Shown piece by piece: positions 8,078 through 19,373 of a DNA stretch of 64,000 nucleotides (the first letter of the stretch is position 1; every line of letters begins with the position of its first letter). The translations under genes and the position numbers were made by a program. The stretch is from the NCBI GenBank assembly GCA_947488295.1, contig CANKYU010000003.1:186001-250000 (forward strand), read 5' to 3'. The stretch comes from an uncultured Anderseniella sp. (GTDB lineage: Bacteria > Pseudomonadota > Alphaproteobacteria > Rhizobiales > Aestuariivirgaceae). Below the pieces are notes generated by a model. It saw nothing but the letters and a program-made list of their open reading frames with translations. It was not told the origin of the DNA and made no database searches.

Positions 8078-9208
8078 ATGAGTAAACAGGACACCGCGCC
8101 ACAAACACTGTTTGAGTTGCTTGCCCGAACCTGGACCACAGGTGCCGCGATCAACTCAATGGTTCTCAATATGGACCAGAGTGCCATTGCCTATTGTCTG
8201 AGTGATGCAACCATCGCCATTGCGCCGATAATCGACAACGACCCGATCGAACAGCGTGTACACGTGAACGCGGAGGACGGGCGAACCGCTATCCGGCCCC
8301 GGACAGCATCTGCCAGGCCGCTGATATCGGTTGATGTGGAGACAGACGCGCCGTTGCTTCTCGGTCAGCTTGGTGCGGCGGATTTTATCACTGGCAGTCC
8401 CGGCGGCCCCTTTTACCGGCTGTCTGCTGACGGGGAAAAAACCGACCTTGGCATTGCTGTAAACGTGCCTGTCACAGCTACGGACTATTGCGCAAAAAGT
8501 CGTTTTCTGGCCATTGCCGGCGGCAGTACGGTGATGCTGTTTGAGAGCGGCGAAACCGCGCCCTGGGCAACAATTGATCAGGTAGGCGCCGTATCGGCGG
8601 TCAGATGTTCTCCTGCCGGTGATGCAATTGCCGTGGCACATGAAAATGGCCTGACTGTCTGGTCGATGCAGACCAGGAGCCAGAAGCTGGCCGACTTTGA
8701 ATTTCCGGGAAAACCCGAAAACCCAAGCTGGAGTCCGGATGGTCGCTGGCTGGCGGTTCCTTTGTCGGACGGAGGTTTTCAGTTGATAGATGTCGGCGGC
8801 GGAGGGATCAATGCGCTGACCGATTATCCTGAGCCGGTCAGCGCCATAGACTGGAATACCAAGGCCAATGCTCTGGTGACATCCGGAGCTTATCGGGTCG
8901 CGGCATGGTCGATGGACAAAGCCCCACTTAAAGACCGCAGATCGGGCGCGCTGGAAAGCGGCACGGCGGGCCTGGTTCCGGTGAGCGCCGTGACCAGTCA
9001 TCCCGAACGCAATCTCGTGGCGGCCGGATACAAAAACGGATTTGTGGTCGTAATGCAGCTGGGTGTGCGGGATGAACTGGTGTTGAACAGTGAAGATCGC
9101 GGTGCGATCACAAATCTCGCATGGACGCGGGACGGCAGACACCTCGCGGTTGCAACCGGCAACGATGTGGCAGCGATCATTTCGATCCCCGAACAGTTGT
9201 TCAAATGA
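8078..9208 (+). CDS. WD40-like beta-propeller protein
   Basis: The 376-residue protein contains degenerate WD40-type repeats of about 40 residues: AVRCSPAGDAIAVAHENGLTVW, NPSWSPDGRWLAVPLSDGGFQLI, AIDWNTKANALVTSG, VTSHPERNLVAAGYKNG and LAWTRDGRHLAVATGNDV. No signal peptide is seen, so it is probably a cytoplasmic scaffold or binding protein. It lies in line with the coiled-coil gene (48 bp before) and the 59-residue gene (38 bp after). Propeller assignment is firm; the partner or ligand is unknown. Confidence 0.75.
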   Translation: MSKQDTAPQTLFELLARTWTTGAAINSMVLNMDQSAIAYCLSDATIAIAPIIDNDPIEQRVHVNAEDGRTAIRPRTASARPLISVDVETDAPLLLGQLGAADFITGSPGGPFYRLSADGEKTDLGIAVNVPVTATDYCAKSRFLAIAGGSTVMLFESGETAPWATIDQVGAVSAVRCSPAGDAIAVAHENGLTVWSMQTRSQKLADFEFPGKPENPSWSPDGRWLAVPLSDGGFQLIDVGGGGINALTDYPEPVSAIDWNTKANALVTSGAYRVAAWSMDKAPLKDRRSGALESGTAGLVPVSAVTSHPERNLVAAGYKNGFVVVMQLGVRDELVLNSEDRGAITNLAWTRDGRHLAVATGNDVAAIISIPEQLFK

Positions 9209-9246
9209 CTTCCAAACCAAACAAACCTTGAGAAAGGACAGCACAA

Positions 9247-9426
9247 ATGCCTGAGGAAAAATCACAGGAACAGCAGGATAAGGATCGGTTCTTCGAGAAA
9301 CTGGCCGAGCTTTCCGGCGAGATGATCGAAGCACACGGCAAGGATTTCACCATGGGTGCGCTGGTCCTGGCTGCGAGATTCATTGCCGAAGGAAAATCAT
9401 TCAGCGAGTTGCCCCAACACCATTAG
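9247..9426 (+). CDS. 59-residue hypothetical protein
   Basis: A short gene that closes the WD40 cluster. It encodes an acidic helical N-terminal half (KDRFFEKLAELSGEMIEAHG) followed by a hydrophobic helix (MGALVLAARFIAEG). AGAAAGGA lies about ten bases before the ATG. A bidirectional-looking hairpin follows about 55 bp downstream. The small size and even codon use fit a real small protein; its function is unknown and it could partner the propeller protein. Confidence 0.55.
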   Translation: MPEEKSQEQQDKDRFFEKLAELSGEMIEAHGKDFTMGALVLAARFIAEGKSFSELPQHH

Positions 9427-9482
9427 CACAGACCGGCGACTGGGCTGCGGGACCCCCTGAGCAAGCAGGGCCACAAGCCAAA

Positions 9483-9512
9483 GCGGCGTTTCAGGTTCAT
9501 CTGAAACGCCGC
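9483..9512. terminator. Bidirectional terminator-like hairpin
   Basis: Perfect 12-bp stem (GCGGCGTTTCAG at 9483-9494, complement at 9501-9512) with a 6-base loop, between the plus-strand cluster and the minus-strand katG, which converge here. The T-richness after the stem is modest. Confidence 0.7.
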
Positions 9513-9554
9513 CTTGATTGATTGTTCTAACTGTCTCTAGCTGTGAAGGACTCT

Positions 9555-12446
<2,892 letters not shown>

Positions 12447-12983
12447 ATGACCGCGAAGGTCTGGCAGATGGCAAAACAACTCACTCCATCAATGCGGGAG
12501 ATAATTGATTATTTTGCTGAGCTTGGTCCCAGATGGGGCCTTGAGCCCAACACTTGTGCCGTGCATGCGCTATTGTATTTGACCCGCAGCAAATTGAGTC
12601 ACGAGGAAATTGCGGATTACCTGGAGCTTGATGCGGCGACCTCAAAAGCTGCGATGGATGACCTTGTCGAGTGGCGCATGGCTGAGCTGTCAGATGACGG
12701 CTGCGTTTATACAGACGGTGAGCCCTGGGATCTTCTGTCGGCAGGGCTGGAGGAGCGCCGCCGCAGGGAAATCGGTCCGGCACTCGCCGCAATTGGCGGT
12801 GCGGCGGCAACATCGGCAACGGACGGCACGCCCAGAATGACGGCTGTGCGGATCCATCAGCTGCATGAACTGTTACAGGACCTGTCAGCCATAAGTGGCC
12901 GAATGGATAAACTGCCTTCGAATACCATGAAGCATGCCATTCGCCTGGGCGGACAGATGTCAAAGCTTTTTAGTGGCAAATAA
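12447..12983 (+). CDS. GbsR/MarR-like transcriptional regulator
   Basis: The chosen ATG at 12447 gives 178 residues; 12468 is an alternative. The N-terminal part has a winged-helix pattern of GbsR type: RWGLEPNTCAVHALLYL, then LSHEEIADYLELDAATSKAAMDDLVEWRMAEL, a HTH and recognition helix. A helical C-terminus follows that could dimerise. Family members often control membrane or osmolyte genes. It lies 13 bp before the desaturase gene on the same strand, so control of lipid desaturation is a reasonable inference. A GGGG motif is the only ribosome-site candidate. Confidence 0.7.
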   Translation: MTAKVWQMAKQLTPSMREIIDYFAELGPRWGLEPNTCAVHALLYLTRSKLSHEEIADYLELDAATSKAAMDDLVEWRMAELSDDGCVYTDGEPWDLLSAGLEERRRREIGPALAAIGGAAATSATDGTPRMTAVRIHQLHELLQDLSAISGRMDKLPSNTMKHAIRLGGQMSKLFSGK

Positions 12984-12996
12984 CAGGTTGGGGAGC

Positions 12997-13977
12997 ATGG
13001 CCATGACGCAGTCGAAGACGGAAAAACCGGTGAGCAAGCCTGATCCATTCAGGATCAACGGCCTGGTGTTTGACGAGAACTGCAGCCCCAAGGAGGGCCG
13101 GGTCCGATGGGATACGGGCCGATCGCTGTGGAACGGTTCGATGCTTGTCGCAGCCCTCATACTCGGCCCGATGTACTTCTCATGGTCAGCCCTGGCGGTG
13201 TTTTTCGTGCTGTGTTTCTTTACGCTGTGCTGCGGTCATTCCGTCGGGTTTCATCGCCGCATGATCCATCGAAGCTACAAATGCCCGAAATGGCTGGAAC
13301 GCATCATGATCTACCTTGGCACCGCCGTTGGCATGGGCGGCCCGTTGTGGACGATCAGGACCCATGACATGAGGGACTGGGCACAGCGCACACCGGACTG
13401 TCATGCCTTCTTTGTGCATGATGCCGGTCCGCTGAAGGACGCATGGTGGTATCTGCACAGCCGCATCGAGCTTGAGAATCCGCCAAAGTTTGATCCCGGT
13501 CCTGAGTTCGGTGATGACAAGTTCTACAAGTTCCTGAATGCGACATCGATGTTGCAGCAGCTTCCCATCGCAGTGATCCTGTATGCAATCGGAGGCATAC
13601 CGTGGGTTGTTTGGGGCGTGTGCGTCCGGGTCGCCGCCTGCACGACGATGCACTGGTATATTTCGCGGCTCGCGCATACCCGCGGTCCCCGGTCATGGAT
13701 GGTCGATGGGGTAGGGCTTATGGGCTACGATGTACCCTTGTGGGCAATCCCCACCATGGGTGAAAGCTGGCATAACAATCATCATGCATTCCCGGCGTCT
13801 GCCCGTCACGGGCTGTTCCCCGGCCAGATCGATATTGGTTTCATGTATCTTCTGTTGTTGCAAAAGCTGGGATTGGCCTGGGATATCCAGACCCCGCAAA
13901 CCCTGCCTGAGCGCAAGGGTTTGAGATCGCTGATTGCCACCCAGCAGAAGATGTCTGCCAAGCAGGTATCAGGCTGA
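12997..13977 (+). CDS. Fatty acid desaturase (acyl-CoA desaturase-like membrane protein)
   Basis: The 326-residue integral membrane diiron enzyme introduces double bonds into acyl chains. It has hydrophobic segments around 48-78 and 188-215. The histidine boxes are HRRMIH (H86-H91), THDMRDWAQ from H123 where typical enzymes have HxxHH, and HNNHH (H259-H263). The second box is thus a variant. Ribosome site GGGGAG lies before ATG 12997. It probably forms an operon with the GbsR-like gene upstream and overlaps the convergent Coq4-motif gene by 9 bp. Confidence 0.85.
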   Translation: MAMTQSKTEKPVSKPDPFRINGLVFDENCSPKEGRVRWDTGRSLWNGSMLVAALILGPMYFSWSALAVFFVLCFFTLCCGHSVGFHRRMIHRSYKCPKWLERIMIYLGTAVGMGGPLWTIRTHDMRDWAQRTPDCHAFFVHDAGPLKDAWWYLHSRIELENPPKFDPGPEFGDDKFYKFLNATSMLQQLPIAVILYAIGGIPWVVWGVCVRVAACTTMHWYISRLAHTRGPRSWMVDGVGLMGYDVPLWAIPTMGESWHNNHHAFPASARHGLFPGQIDIGFMYLLLLQKLGLAWDIQTPQTLPERKGLRSLIATQQKMSAKQVSG

Positions 13978-14544
13978 TGCCACCTGCCGGACTGCCAGCG
14001 CCAACAGCAGGACGGGCAATAAGGTAGTCAGCAGTGAGAGGCTGACAAGTCCGCAGAATGCAGCGATATCGTGGCGTCTGGGTGACGGGGCAACGCGTCT
14101 TCTGGTTCGCACCAGCACATCTGAGAGTTTCGAGTTCAACAGTGTCGGCGTGATGGCCGTACTGAACAGGCTGTGGCTTTGCCGGCCACGTCTGAACGCA
14201 GTCCAGAGCCTTACCGGCATGGCGATGATACCGCACGTAATAAGCGGCAGGCAGAACAGGTTGGCGCACAGGTTTGGATATCGCCCCGCCGCAAACTCCC
14301 ACGCAGCCACCTGTACTTCGCCGGCAAGCGTGCACGGATATCCCGTCACAATGTGATGCAGATCATGGTGAGCAATCGCCTGCTGCCGCCATCTGAAATT
14401 ATAGCAGTAGACCTTGATCCCGAGAACCTCGAAATGCCACCATTTCGCAGGCGTTTCTGCCGTGGTGGACAGTTCAATGTCGAATGGATAATCGGCAACA
14501 AGATCCGCAATCGTCATCGTTTCGCGATGTTTTGCCAAGCCCAT
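13969..14544 (-). CDS. Coq4-motif protein with C-terminal hydrophobic tail
   Basis: In this 191-residue protein, residues 60-76 read HDLHH followed by eleven residues and a Glu, exactly the HDxxH-x11-E zinc motif of the ubiquinone-biosynthesis protein COQ4. A hydrophobic region follows (NLCANLFCLPLITCGIIAMP), and the C-terminus (AAFCGLVSLSLLTTLLPVLLLALAV) looks like a membrane helix, so it is probably membrane-bound. COQ4 acts on the quinone ring during ubiquinone synthesis; whether this divergent copy does so is unknown. It converges on the desaturase gene. Confidence 0.65.
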   Translation of the reverse strand: MGLAKHRETMTIADLVADYPFDIELSTTAETPAKWWHFEVLGIKVYCYNFRWRQQAIAHHDLHHIVTGYPCTLAGEVQVAAWEFAAGRYPNLCANLFCLPLITCGIIAMPVRLWTAFRRGRQSHSLFSTAITPTLLNSKLSDVLVRTRRRVAPSPRRHDIAAFCGLVSLSLLTTLLPVLLLALAVRQVASA

Positions 14545-14796
14545 GATTCTTGCCCATTCATCCTAATACGCAGCCTGCCGGATATCAGGCCGAACCGGTC
14601 ATGCCTTCTGGATGCAATACACCGTGTGGCGCCAAAAACATGCTTGCACTGAGTACCGCAAAATTCCGTTTACAAATTGCCGAAACTGCTGTGGAGTTCG
14701 TTAAGCTTCAACAGAGCGGAGCAACCCCGTAGCGGCAGGATTTCACGAAGACTGTCAGCCCAGGCCAGATGCCAGTGTTTGGATAGGCAGATCGCT

Positions 14797-15702
14797 TCAG
14801 GCCAGTTTGATGCCGGTGTTTTCCCGCAGATGCTGCACCATGAAATCTACGAACGCCCTGACCTTGGCCGACACCATGCGGCCTTCCTGATGCACGACAT
14901 GTACCGGTTGCGGCGGCATCTCAAATGCTTCAAGCACGGGCTGCAATCGACCGTCCGCAAGGTAGGGCGCTATCTGGTAGGACAGCAGCCGTGACACACC
15001 GCCGCCGCGAAGTATCAGTTCGATTGCCGCATCGTTGGTGTTCATGCGCACCCGCGGCTCCAGCCGGACCGATATCGGTTTACCGTTATGCTGGAATTTC
15101 CAGTCGTCGCCGGGACTGTTGCCGGTAGCCTGGATGATCTGGTGATCGGCAAGGCTTTCCGGCAGCGCTGGCAACCCGTGCCTGGCTACATAGTCGGGCG
15201 ACGCAACCATCATCTGGCGCACTGCGCCGCAGCGTACGGCCACCAGCGACGAGTCGGGCAAGGCGCCAATTCGGATCGCCACATCCTGTCCTTCATCGAC
15301 GAGGTTGACAATCCGGTCGACAAACAGCGTGCGTGCGTTCAGTTGCGGGTGCAGGTCCAAGAAGTCACCCAGTAAGGGGGTGACATACATCCGCCCGAAC
15401 AGCACCGGCGCTGTGACATGCAGTTCTCCGCGTGGGGCTGCATGGGTGCCGACGGCGGCATCTTGTGCTTCTTCCAGGTCCAGAAGAATACGCCTGGCAT
15501 CCTCCAGGAACCGCTGGCCGTTTTCCGTCAGGCGAACCGAACGGGTGGTACGCACCAACAACGGTGTCCCGAGGTCTTCTTCAAGCATGGAAACGGCACG
15601 GGTGACCGCGGGCGGTGACATATTCAGGCTGCGCGCAGCGGCGGCAAAACCCCGGTTGTCAGCGACTGATATGAACACCTGGATAGCGCGAAACTTGTCC
15701 AT
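14797..15702 (-). CDS. LysR-family transcriptional regulator
   Basis: The 301-residue protein has a standard LysR layout: winged HTH at residues 1-60 (FAAAARSLNMSPPAVTRAVSMLEEDLGTPLLVR) and a periplasmic-binding-like effector domain from about 90. It is divergent from the PPOX flavoprotein gene at 15830 across 127 bp, the classic LysR arrangement, so that gene and the alpha/beta hydrolase after it are likely targets. A palindrome overlapping its upstream edge may be its operator. Confidence 0.9.
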   Translation of the reverse strand: MDKFRAIQVFISVADNRGFAAAARSLNMSPPAVTRAVSMLEEDLGTPLLVRTTRSVRLTENGQRFLEDARRILLDLEEAQDAAVGTHAAPRGELHVTAPVLFGRMYVTPLLGDFLDLHPQLNARTLFVDRIVNLVDEGQDVAIRIGALPDSSLVAVRCGAVRQMMVASPDYVARHGLPALPESLADHQIIQATGNSPGDDWKFQHNGKPISVRLEPRVRMNTNDAAIELILRGGGVSRLLSYQIAPYLADGRLQPVLEAFEMPPQPVHVVHQEGRMVSAKVRAFVDFMVQHLRENTGIKLA

Positions 15703-15707
15703 TTATT

Positions 15708-15724
15708 ATTCCATTTATTGGAAT
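15708..15724. promoter_or_regulatory. Operator-like palindrome at the LysR/PPOX divergence
   Basis: ATTCCA-N5-TGGAAT inverted repeat, six bases upstream of the LysR start, in an AT-rich divergent promoter region. It is a candidate autoregulatory site. Confidence 0.45.
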
Positions 15725-15829
15725 GGATAATTCAATATTACACCAATTCTAACGTTTTGTGAAAGGGACTATTTCTAAGTCACTGAACGAAAACGAGCGA
15801 TCAGATGATCGACAACCGAAAGGCGCATC

Positions 15830-16459
15830 ATGTCACGTACATTTGCAGACATCAGCTTCACTCCATCGGTTCTTGCGGTGCAGGAACAGCAAGGATCAGC
15901 CGACAGCTACGCAAAGTTCCTGCACCCCGATGCGGATCGTGGTGACCGCATCGGCCCTGCCGAAGCGGAATTCATTTCCCGGATGGATGGCTTCTTCCAG
16001 GCAACCGTATCGGAGACCGGATGGCCCTATGTGCAATTCAGGGGCGGCCCTGCCGGCTTTCTCAAAGTGCTTGACGATGCCACCATCGCTTACGCGGATT
16101 TTCGCGGCAACCGGCAGTATCTCAGTGTCGGAAACCTGAGCAATAACGAACGTATTTCCCTGATCCTGGTGGATTATCCCAACCGCCGGCGCCTTAAGGT
16201 CTGGGGCAGGGCGCGGCTGGTCGATGCCAAACAGGACCCGGAGCTGATCGCGCGGCTGAAAGACGAAGGCTATCGCGGCCTGCCGGAACGCGCAGTTGTC
16301 ATCACCGTTGAGGCGCTGGACTGGAACTGTCCGCAACACATCCCACAACGCCTGACCCTTGATGAACTGGAGGCGCAACTGCAACCGGTTCGCGAGGAAA
16401 TGGCCCGTCTCCAGGAGCAGAACAGAGATCTGAGAATTGCGCTTGGCCAAGGCTCCTGA
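15830..16459 (+). CDS. Pyridoxamine 5'-phosphate oxidase-like flavoprotein
   Basis: The 209-residue protein is of the PPOX split-barrel family. The characteristic region is [43 protein letters not shown], then [31 protein letters not shown]. The C-terminus ends in a helix ([19 protein letters not shown]). Such proteins bind FMN, occasionally F420 or haem, and reduce small molecules. The gene is divergent from the LysR gene and 65 bp ahead of a periplasmic hydrolase gene, so co-induction is likely. Substrate unknown. Confidence 0.85.
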   Translation: MSRTFADISFTPSVLAVQEQQGSADSYAKFLHPDADRGDRIGPAEAEFISRMDGFFQATVSETGWPYVQFRGGPAGFLKVLDDATIAYADFRGNRQYLSVGNLSNNERISLILVDYPNRRRLKVWGRARLVDAKQDPELIARLKDEGYRGLPERAVVITVEALDWNCPQHIPQRLTLDELEAQLQPVREEMARLQEQNRDLRIALGQGS

Positions 16460-16524
16460 CCAGCGCCCCGAAAGAGCATTACCAGATGCTTCATCAAACC
16501 AGCCCTCGAAAGGAGGACATCAAA

Positions 16525-17502
16525 ATGCATCGTTCCCTGAAATCCCTTATCGGCGCCAGTTTTCTGGCACTGTCCTTTGCCTCACCTGTATTGCTGTCGT
16601 CACCGGTCCTTGCGGCCGATACTGTCGTCACTGTCCAGCACGAGAAGATAGCGTTTCGCACTGTAACCATCGACGGTGTCAAGGTGGCTTACCGCGAAGC
16701 CGGTGATCCGTCGCGACCAACGGTCCTGCTGTTGCATGGCTTTCCAACCTCGTCGCACATGTTCCGCAATCTCATTCCGCAACTGGCGAAAGACTATCAT
16801 GTAATCGCACCTGACTATCCCGGGTTCGGCGCGTCCGACATGCCGGCGGCCGAGGATTTCGAGTACTCGTTTGCCAACATCGCAAGCATGATGACCAGGC
16901 TTCTTGATACAAAGAAGGTCGATCGCTACTCCGTTTACCTGATGGACTATGGCGCACCAATCGGTTTCCGGATGTTTGCTGAACACCCGGAGCGGGTGTC
17001 AGGCTTCATCATCCAGAACGGCAACGCCTATGCGGAAGGACTGGGCGAGTTCTGGGATCCGCTCAAGGCTTACTGGGCTGATCCTTCTGCGGAAAACGCC
17101 GACAAACTGCGCGGATTTCTGAAGCTGGACGCCACCAAATGGCAGTTCACCCACGGCACCCGGAAGCCTGACCAGATCAACCCGGACAACTATTGGCATG
17201 TGCAGTACCTGCTTGACCGCAAGGGCAATCAGGAGGTGCAGCTTGAACTGTTTCTGGATTACGGCACCAACGTGTCCGAATACTCGAAATGGCAGGCACT
17301 GTTCCGCAGGCATCAGGTGCCGACACTGCTGATGTGGGGCAAGAACGACCACATCTTCCCGGCAGCAGGCGCACATCCGTACAAGCGCGACCTGAAGAAC
17401 CTGGAGTTTGAATTGCTCGACACCGGTCACTTCGCCCTCGAAGAAGACGGCACCAGGATTGCCCGCCGCATGATCGGCTTCCTGAACCGCAACACGAAGT
17501 AG
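16525..17502 (+). CDS. Exported alpha/beta hydrolase, epoxide hydrolase/dehalogenase-like
   Basis: The start at 16525 is chosen for its strong AAGGAGG site and the following signal peptide ([20 protein letters not shown]..., cleavage after VLA-30), giving 325 residues. The oxyanion motif is HGFPTS (71-76). The nucleophile elbow MDYGAPIG places Asp141 where epoxide hydrolases and haloalkane dehalogenases have their nucleophile. D275 (KNDH) and H302 (DTGHFALEE) complete the triad. It probably acts in the periplasm on an epoxide- or halide-like substrate. A perfect terminator follows. Confidence 0.85.
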   Translation: MHRSLKSLIGASFLALSFASPVLLSSPVLAADTVVTVQHEKIAFRTVTIDGVKVAYREAGDPSRPTVLLLHGFPTSSHMFRNLIPQLAKDYHVIAPDYPGFGASDMPAAEDFEYSFANIASMMTRLLDTKKVDRYSVYLMDYGAPIGFRMFAEHPERVSGFIIQNGNAYAEGLGEFWDPLKAYWADPSAENADKLRGFLKLDATKWQFTHGTRKPDQINPDNYWHVQYLLDRKGNQEVQLELFLDYGTNVSEYSKWQALFRRHQVPTLLMWGKNDHIFPAAGAHPYKRDLKNLEFELLDTGHFALEEDGTRIARRMIGFLNRNTK

Positions 17503-17527
17503 GTGGTTTCAGCAACCAGTGGCACGG

Positions 17528-17559
17528 ACGACGCACCGGATTTGAAGCCGGTGCGTCGT
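17528..17559 (+). terminator. Rho-independent terminator
   Basis: Perfect 12-bp stem (ACGACGCACCGG at 17528-17539, complement at 17548-17559) with an 8-base loop, followed by TCTTGCTGT. It ends the PPOX-hydrolase transcript. Confidence 0.8.
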
Positions 17560-17621
17560 TCTTGCTGTGCCGTATCCAGTATATGCTACCTGCCAACATC
17601 ACGCTTTGAGGAATGTTTTTG

Positions 17622-17981
17622 ATGACCGATAAAGAAAGTTACGAAAAGGCACGCGATCCTCAGGAACTGGAGCGCTTGCTGATAGCGCGGCAATGGGCGG
17701 GTGACGTTGACGCAATGGCAGCTCTGTATGCGGTCGATGCCGTGCTCGACAGTGGCGAGGGGCAATTGACGCGTGGCAGGCAGGCAATCCGGGCACTTTT
17801 CGCGGACTTTGAAGCAAAGGGCAAAAAATTTGCTTCCGGCAAACAGAGCCCGGCTGTCATCAGCGGAGACCTGGCGCTCACATCAACCCATCTTCCTGAC
17901 GGCAGCGTCACGGCTGAGGTCGCCCGCCGGCAAAGTGACGGGACGTGGCTCTGGGTCATCGACAGATACTCGGTTATTTAG
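17622..17981 (+). CDS. NTF2-like/SnoaL-like small protein
   Basis: The 119-residue protein shows the cone-shaped NTF2-like pattern of DUF4440/SgcJ-type proteins: ERLLIARQWAGDVDAMAALYAVDAVLDSGEGQLTRGRQAIRALFADF at the front and TWLWVIDRYSVI at the end. Such proteins bind small ligands or act as simple isomerases/hydratases. An alternative start three codons upstream (17613) exists; 17622 has the better GAGGAA context. It overlaps the convergent GFA gene by 8 bp. Confidence 0.7.
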   Translation: MTDKESYEKARDPQELERLLIARQWAGDVDAMAALYAVDAVLDSGEGQLTRGRQAIRALFADFEAKGKKFASGKQSPAVISGDLALTSTHLPDGSVTAEVARRQSDGTWLWVIDRYSVI

Positions 17982-18396
17982 AAGTCGACTGCTGATCTTT
18001 CCGCGGAATGCAGCTGAGGTCATGCACCCAGTCCAGGGCTGATCCGCTCCAGGCCTGCACGGTCGGTTTCAACTGGTCACGCTGACGTATGGTGCCGACA
18101 CGGAGGCCGAAAAACTTTGAACTGTCGCCCGGCGTGGTGGCGTGAATTCTGGTGCCGCATTCAGGACAGAAGGCCAGTGCCCGGACGGTTCCGCTGTCGG
18201 CCGTCTTTTCGTAGACTTTCAGTTCGCCGTGCAGCAGCGTGAATTGCTGGTCCACAACCCCTACGACTATGCCGTACGCTGTGCCGGAATGGGTCTGGCA
18301 GTCGGTGCAATGGCAGATGGCCACCATGGAGGGATCGATCACCGCCTCATATCTGATGTGGCCGCACAGGCAGTTGCCGTCGATCTTCATGGGCAT
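17974..18396 (-). CDS. GFA/CENP-V family zinc protein
   Basis: The 140-residue protein has the GFA zinc-binding pattern: C9-x-C11 (NCLCGHIRYE), CHCTDC around 28-33 and CPEC near 97. The fold is shared with glutathione-dependent formaldehyde-activating enzyme, but most small members have no proven activity. An ATG two codons later (MKIDGNC) is an alternative start. It is monocistronic and lies next to a transporter remnant. A second GFA protein is encoded at 39373-39813. Confidence 0.85.
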   Translation of the reverse strand: MPMKIDGNCLCGHIRYEAVIDPSMVAICHCTDCQTHSGTAYGIVVGVVDQQFTLLHGELKVYEKTADSGTVRALAFCPECGTRIHATTPGDSSKFFGLRVGTIRQRDQLKPTVQAWSGSALDWVHDLSCIPRKDQQSTSK

Positions 18397-18420
18397 TCTC
18401 CAGCAGCTGGATGGGCTTGC

Positions 18421-18610
18421 TCAGAAAAACACGTTGAGCATGACCAGCGGGACGATCAGGAACAGGATTGTCATGATGCCGCCGCTCTTGACGAAGTCAA
18501 TCACCTTGTAGCCTGCCGGGCCCGTGATCAGTGCATTGACCTGATGCGTCGGGATGATAAACGAGTTCGAGGTCGAAATCGCCACGGTTAGCGCAAACAG
18601 GGCAGGGTGG
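18421..18610 (-). pseudogene. C-terminal remnant of an SLC13 (DASS) transporter
   Basis: Minus-strand codons encode about 60 residues (ALFALTVAISTSNSF, PTHQVNALITGPAGY, GGIMTILFLIVPLVML) that match the last part of SLC13/DASS anion:sodium symporters, including the SNSF..PTHQVNAL signature. The stop at 18421 is intact. The rest of the roughly 500-residue transporter is absent: upstream codons quickly lose similarity and no further family sequence is seen before the Rrf2 gene. I read this as a deletion scar rather than a functional small protein. Confidence 0.7.
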
Positions 18611-18752
18611 CGCCTGCTGATCATCACCCTGTCGACACTGCACACCGCTGATCCCTATACAACAAGGGGTTGTGCTCTGTGCCTGGCGCAACCGGCTGTC
18701 ATGATGACTGATGTCATCCCGGATCACATTTATGATCTGTGACGCTTGCGAA

Positions 18753-19154
18753 TTATCGCGCCGCTACAATCGATTGCAGCGAGCGGGTGTCGAGGACATC
18801 GAGAAAGGCGGACCTGGCGTCCGCCATGACGCTCTTAAGCCTGCATTGCGGTGAAAACACGCACCCGCATTCCTTGTCGAGCATGCATTCGACAATTGCC
18901 AGATCGGCCTCGATCTCCCGAACGACTTCGCCGACCATGATCTGTGATGGCAGCCTTCCGAGACTGATGCCACCGGTTCTGCCGCGATGCGACTCCAGAA
19001 TTCCGGCTTTCACCAGTTTTGCGACAATCTTCATGACGTGCGACTTCACCAGCCGCAGTCGCACGGCAATTTCCTCGACCGTGACCGGTTCTTTCTCATT
19101 GGCCAGCAACATCAATACCCGCAGAGCGAAATCGCTTGCTTGATTCAAACGCAT
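18753..19154 (-). CDS. Rrf2-family iron-sulfur regulator (NsrR-like)
   Basis: The start at 19154 (MRLNQASDFALRVLMLLA) gives 133 residues, the normal size; the open frame continues upstream without family character. The N-terminus is a winged HTH (VEEIAVRLRLVKSHVMKIVAKLVKAGIL). The cluster region has cysteines in CMLDKECGCVFSPQC, with spacing like the three-cysteine Fe-S ligand set of NsrR. NsrR senses nitric oxide. No nitric-oxide gene is adjacent in the window. A palindrome 13 bp upstream may be autoregulatory. Confidence 0.8.
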   Translation of the reverse strand: MRLNQASDFALRVLMLLANEKEPVTVEEIAVRLRLVKSHVMKIVAKLVKAGILESHRGRTGGISLGRLPSQIMVGEVVREIEADLAIVECMLDKECGCVFSPQCRLKSVMADARSAFLDVLDTRSLQSIVAAR

Positions 19155-19166
19155 GATCTCTCCAAA

Positions 19167-19185
19167 AACATTCAATTGGTATGTT
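19167..19185. promoter_or_regulatory. Inverted repeat upstream of the Rrf2 gene
   Basis: AACAT-N9-ATGTT dyad 13 bp upstream of the Rrf2 start. It is a possible self-regulatory operator, short and not specific on its own. Confidence 0.35.
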
Positions 19186-19373
19186 GCAAATAGCAAGTTT
19201 CCTGCATATGCAAAACATCGAAATAAAATGAATGTATTTATGAGTCATATGATGCCGACTTTGCTGCACCTCAATTCTGCTTACCGTCACATCGGCCCGG
19301 CCGGAAACAATGAACAGGCAATTGCGGTTCAGCCAAAATCATCCTGATCGGGGTGAGGAGCAGTCGATGTTTC

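Noticed and set aside
8156..9334. 392-codon minus-strand open frame opposite the WD40-like gene
   Set aside because: It is arginine/cysteine/histidine-rich non-coding composition and mirrors the real plus-strand propeller gene.
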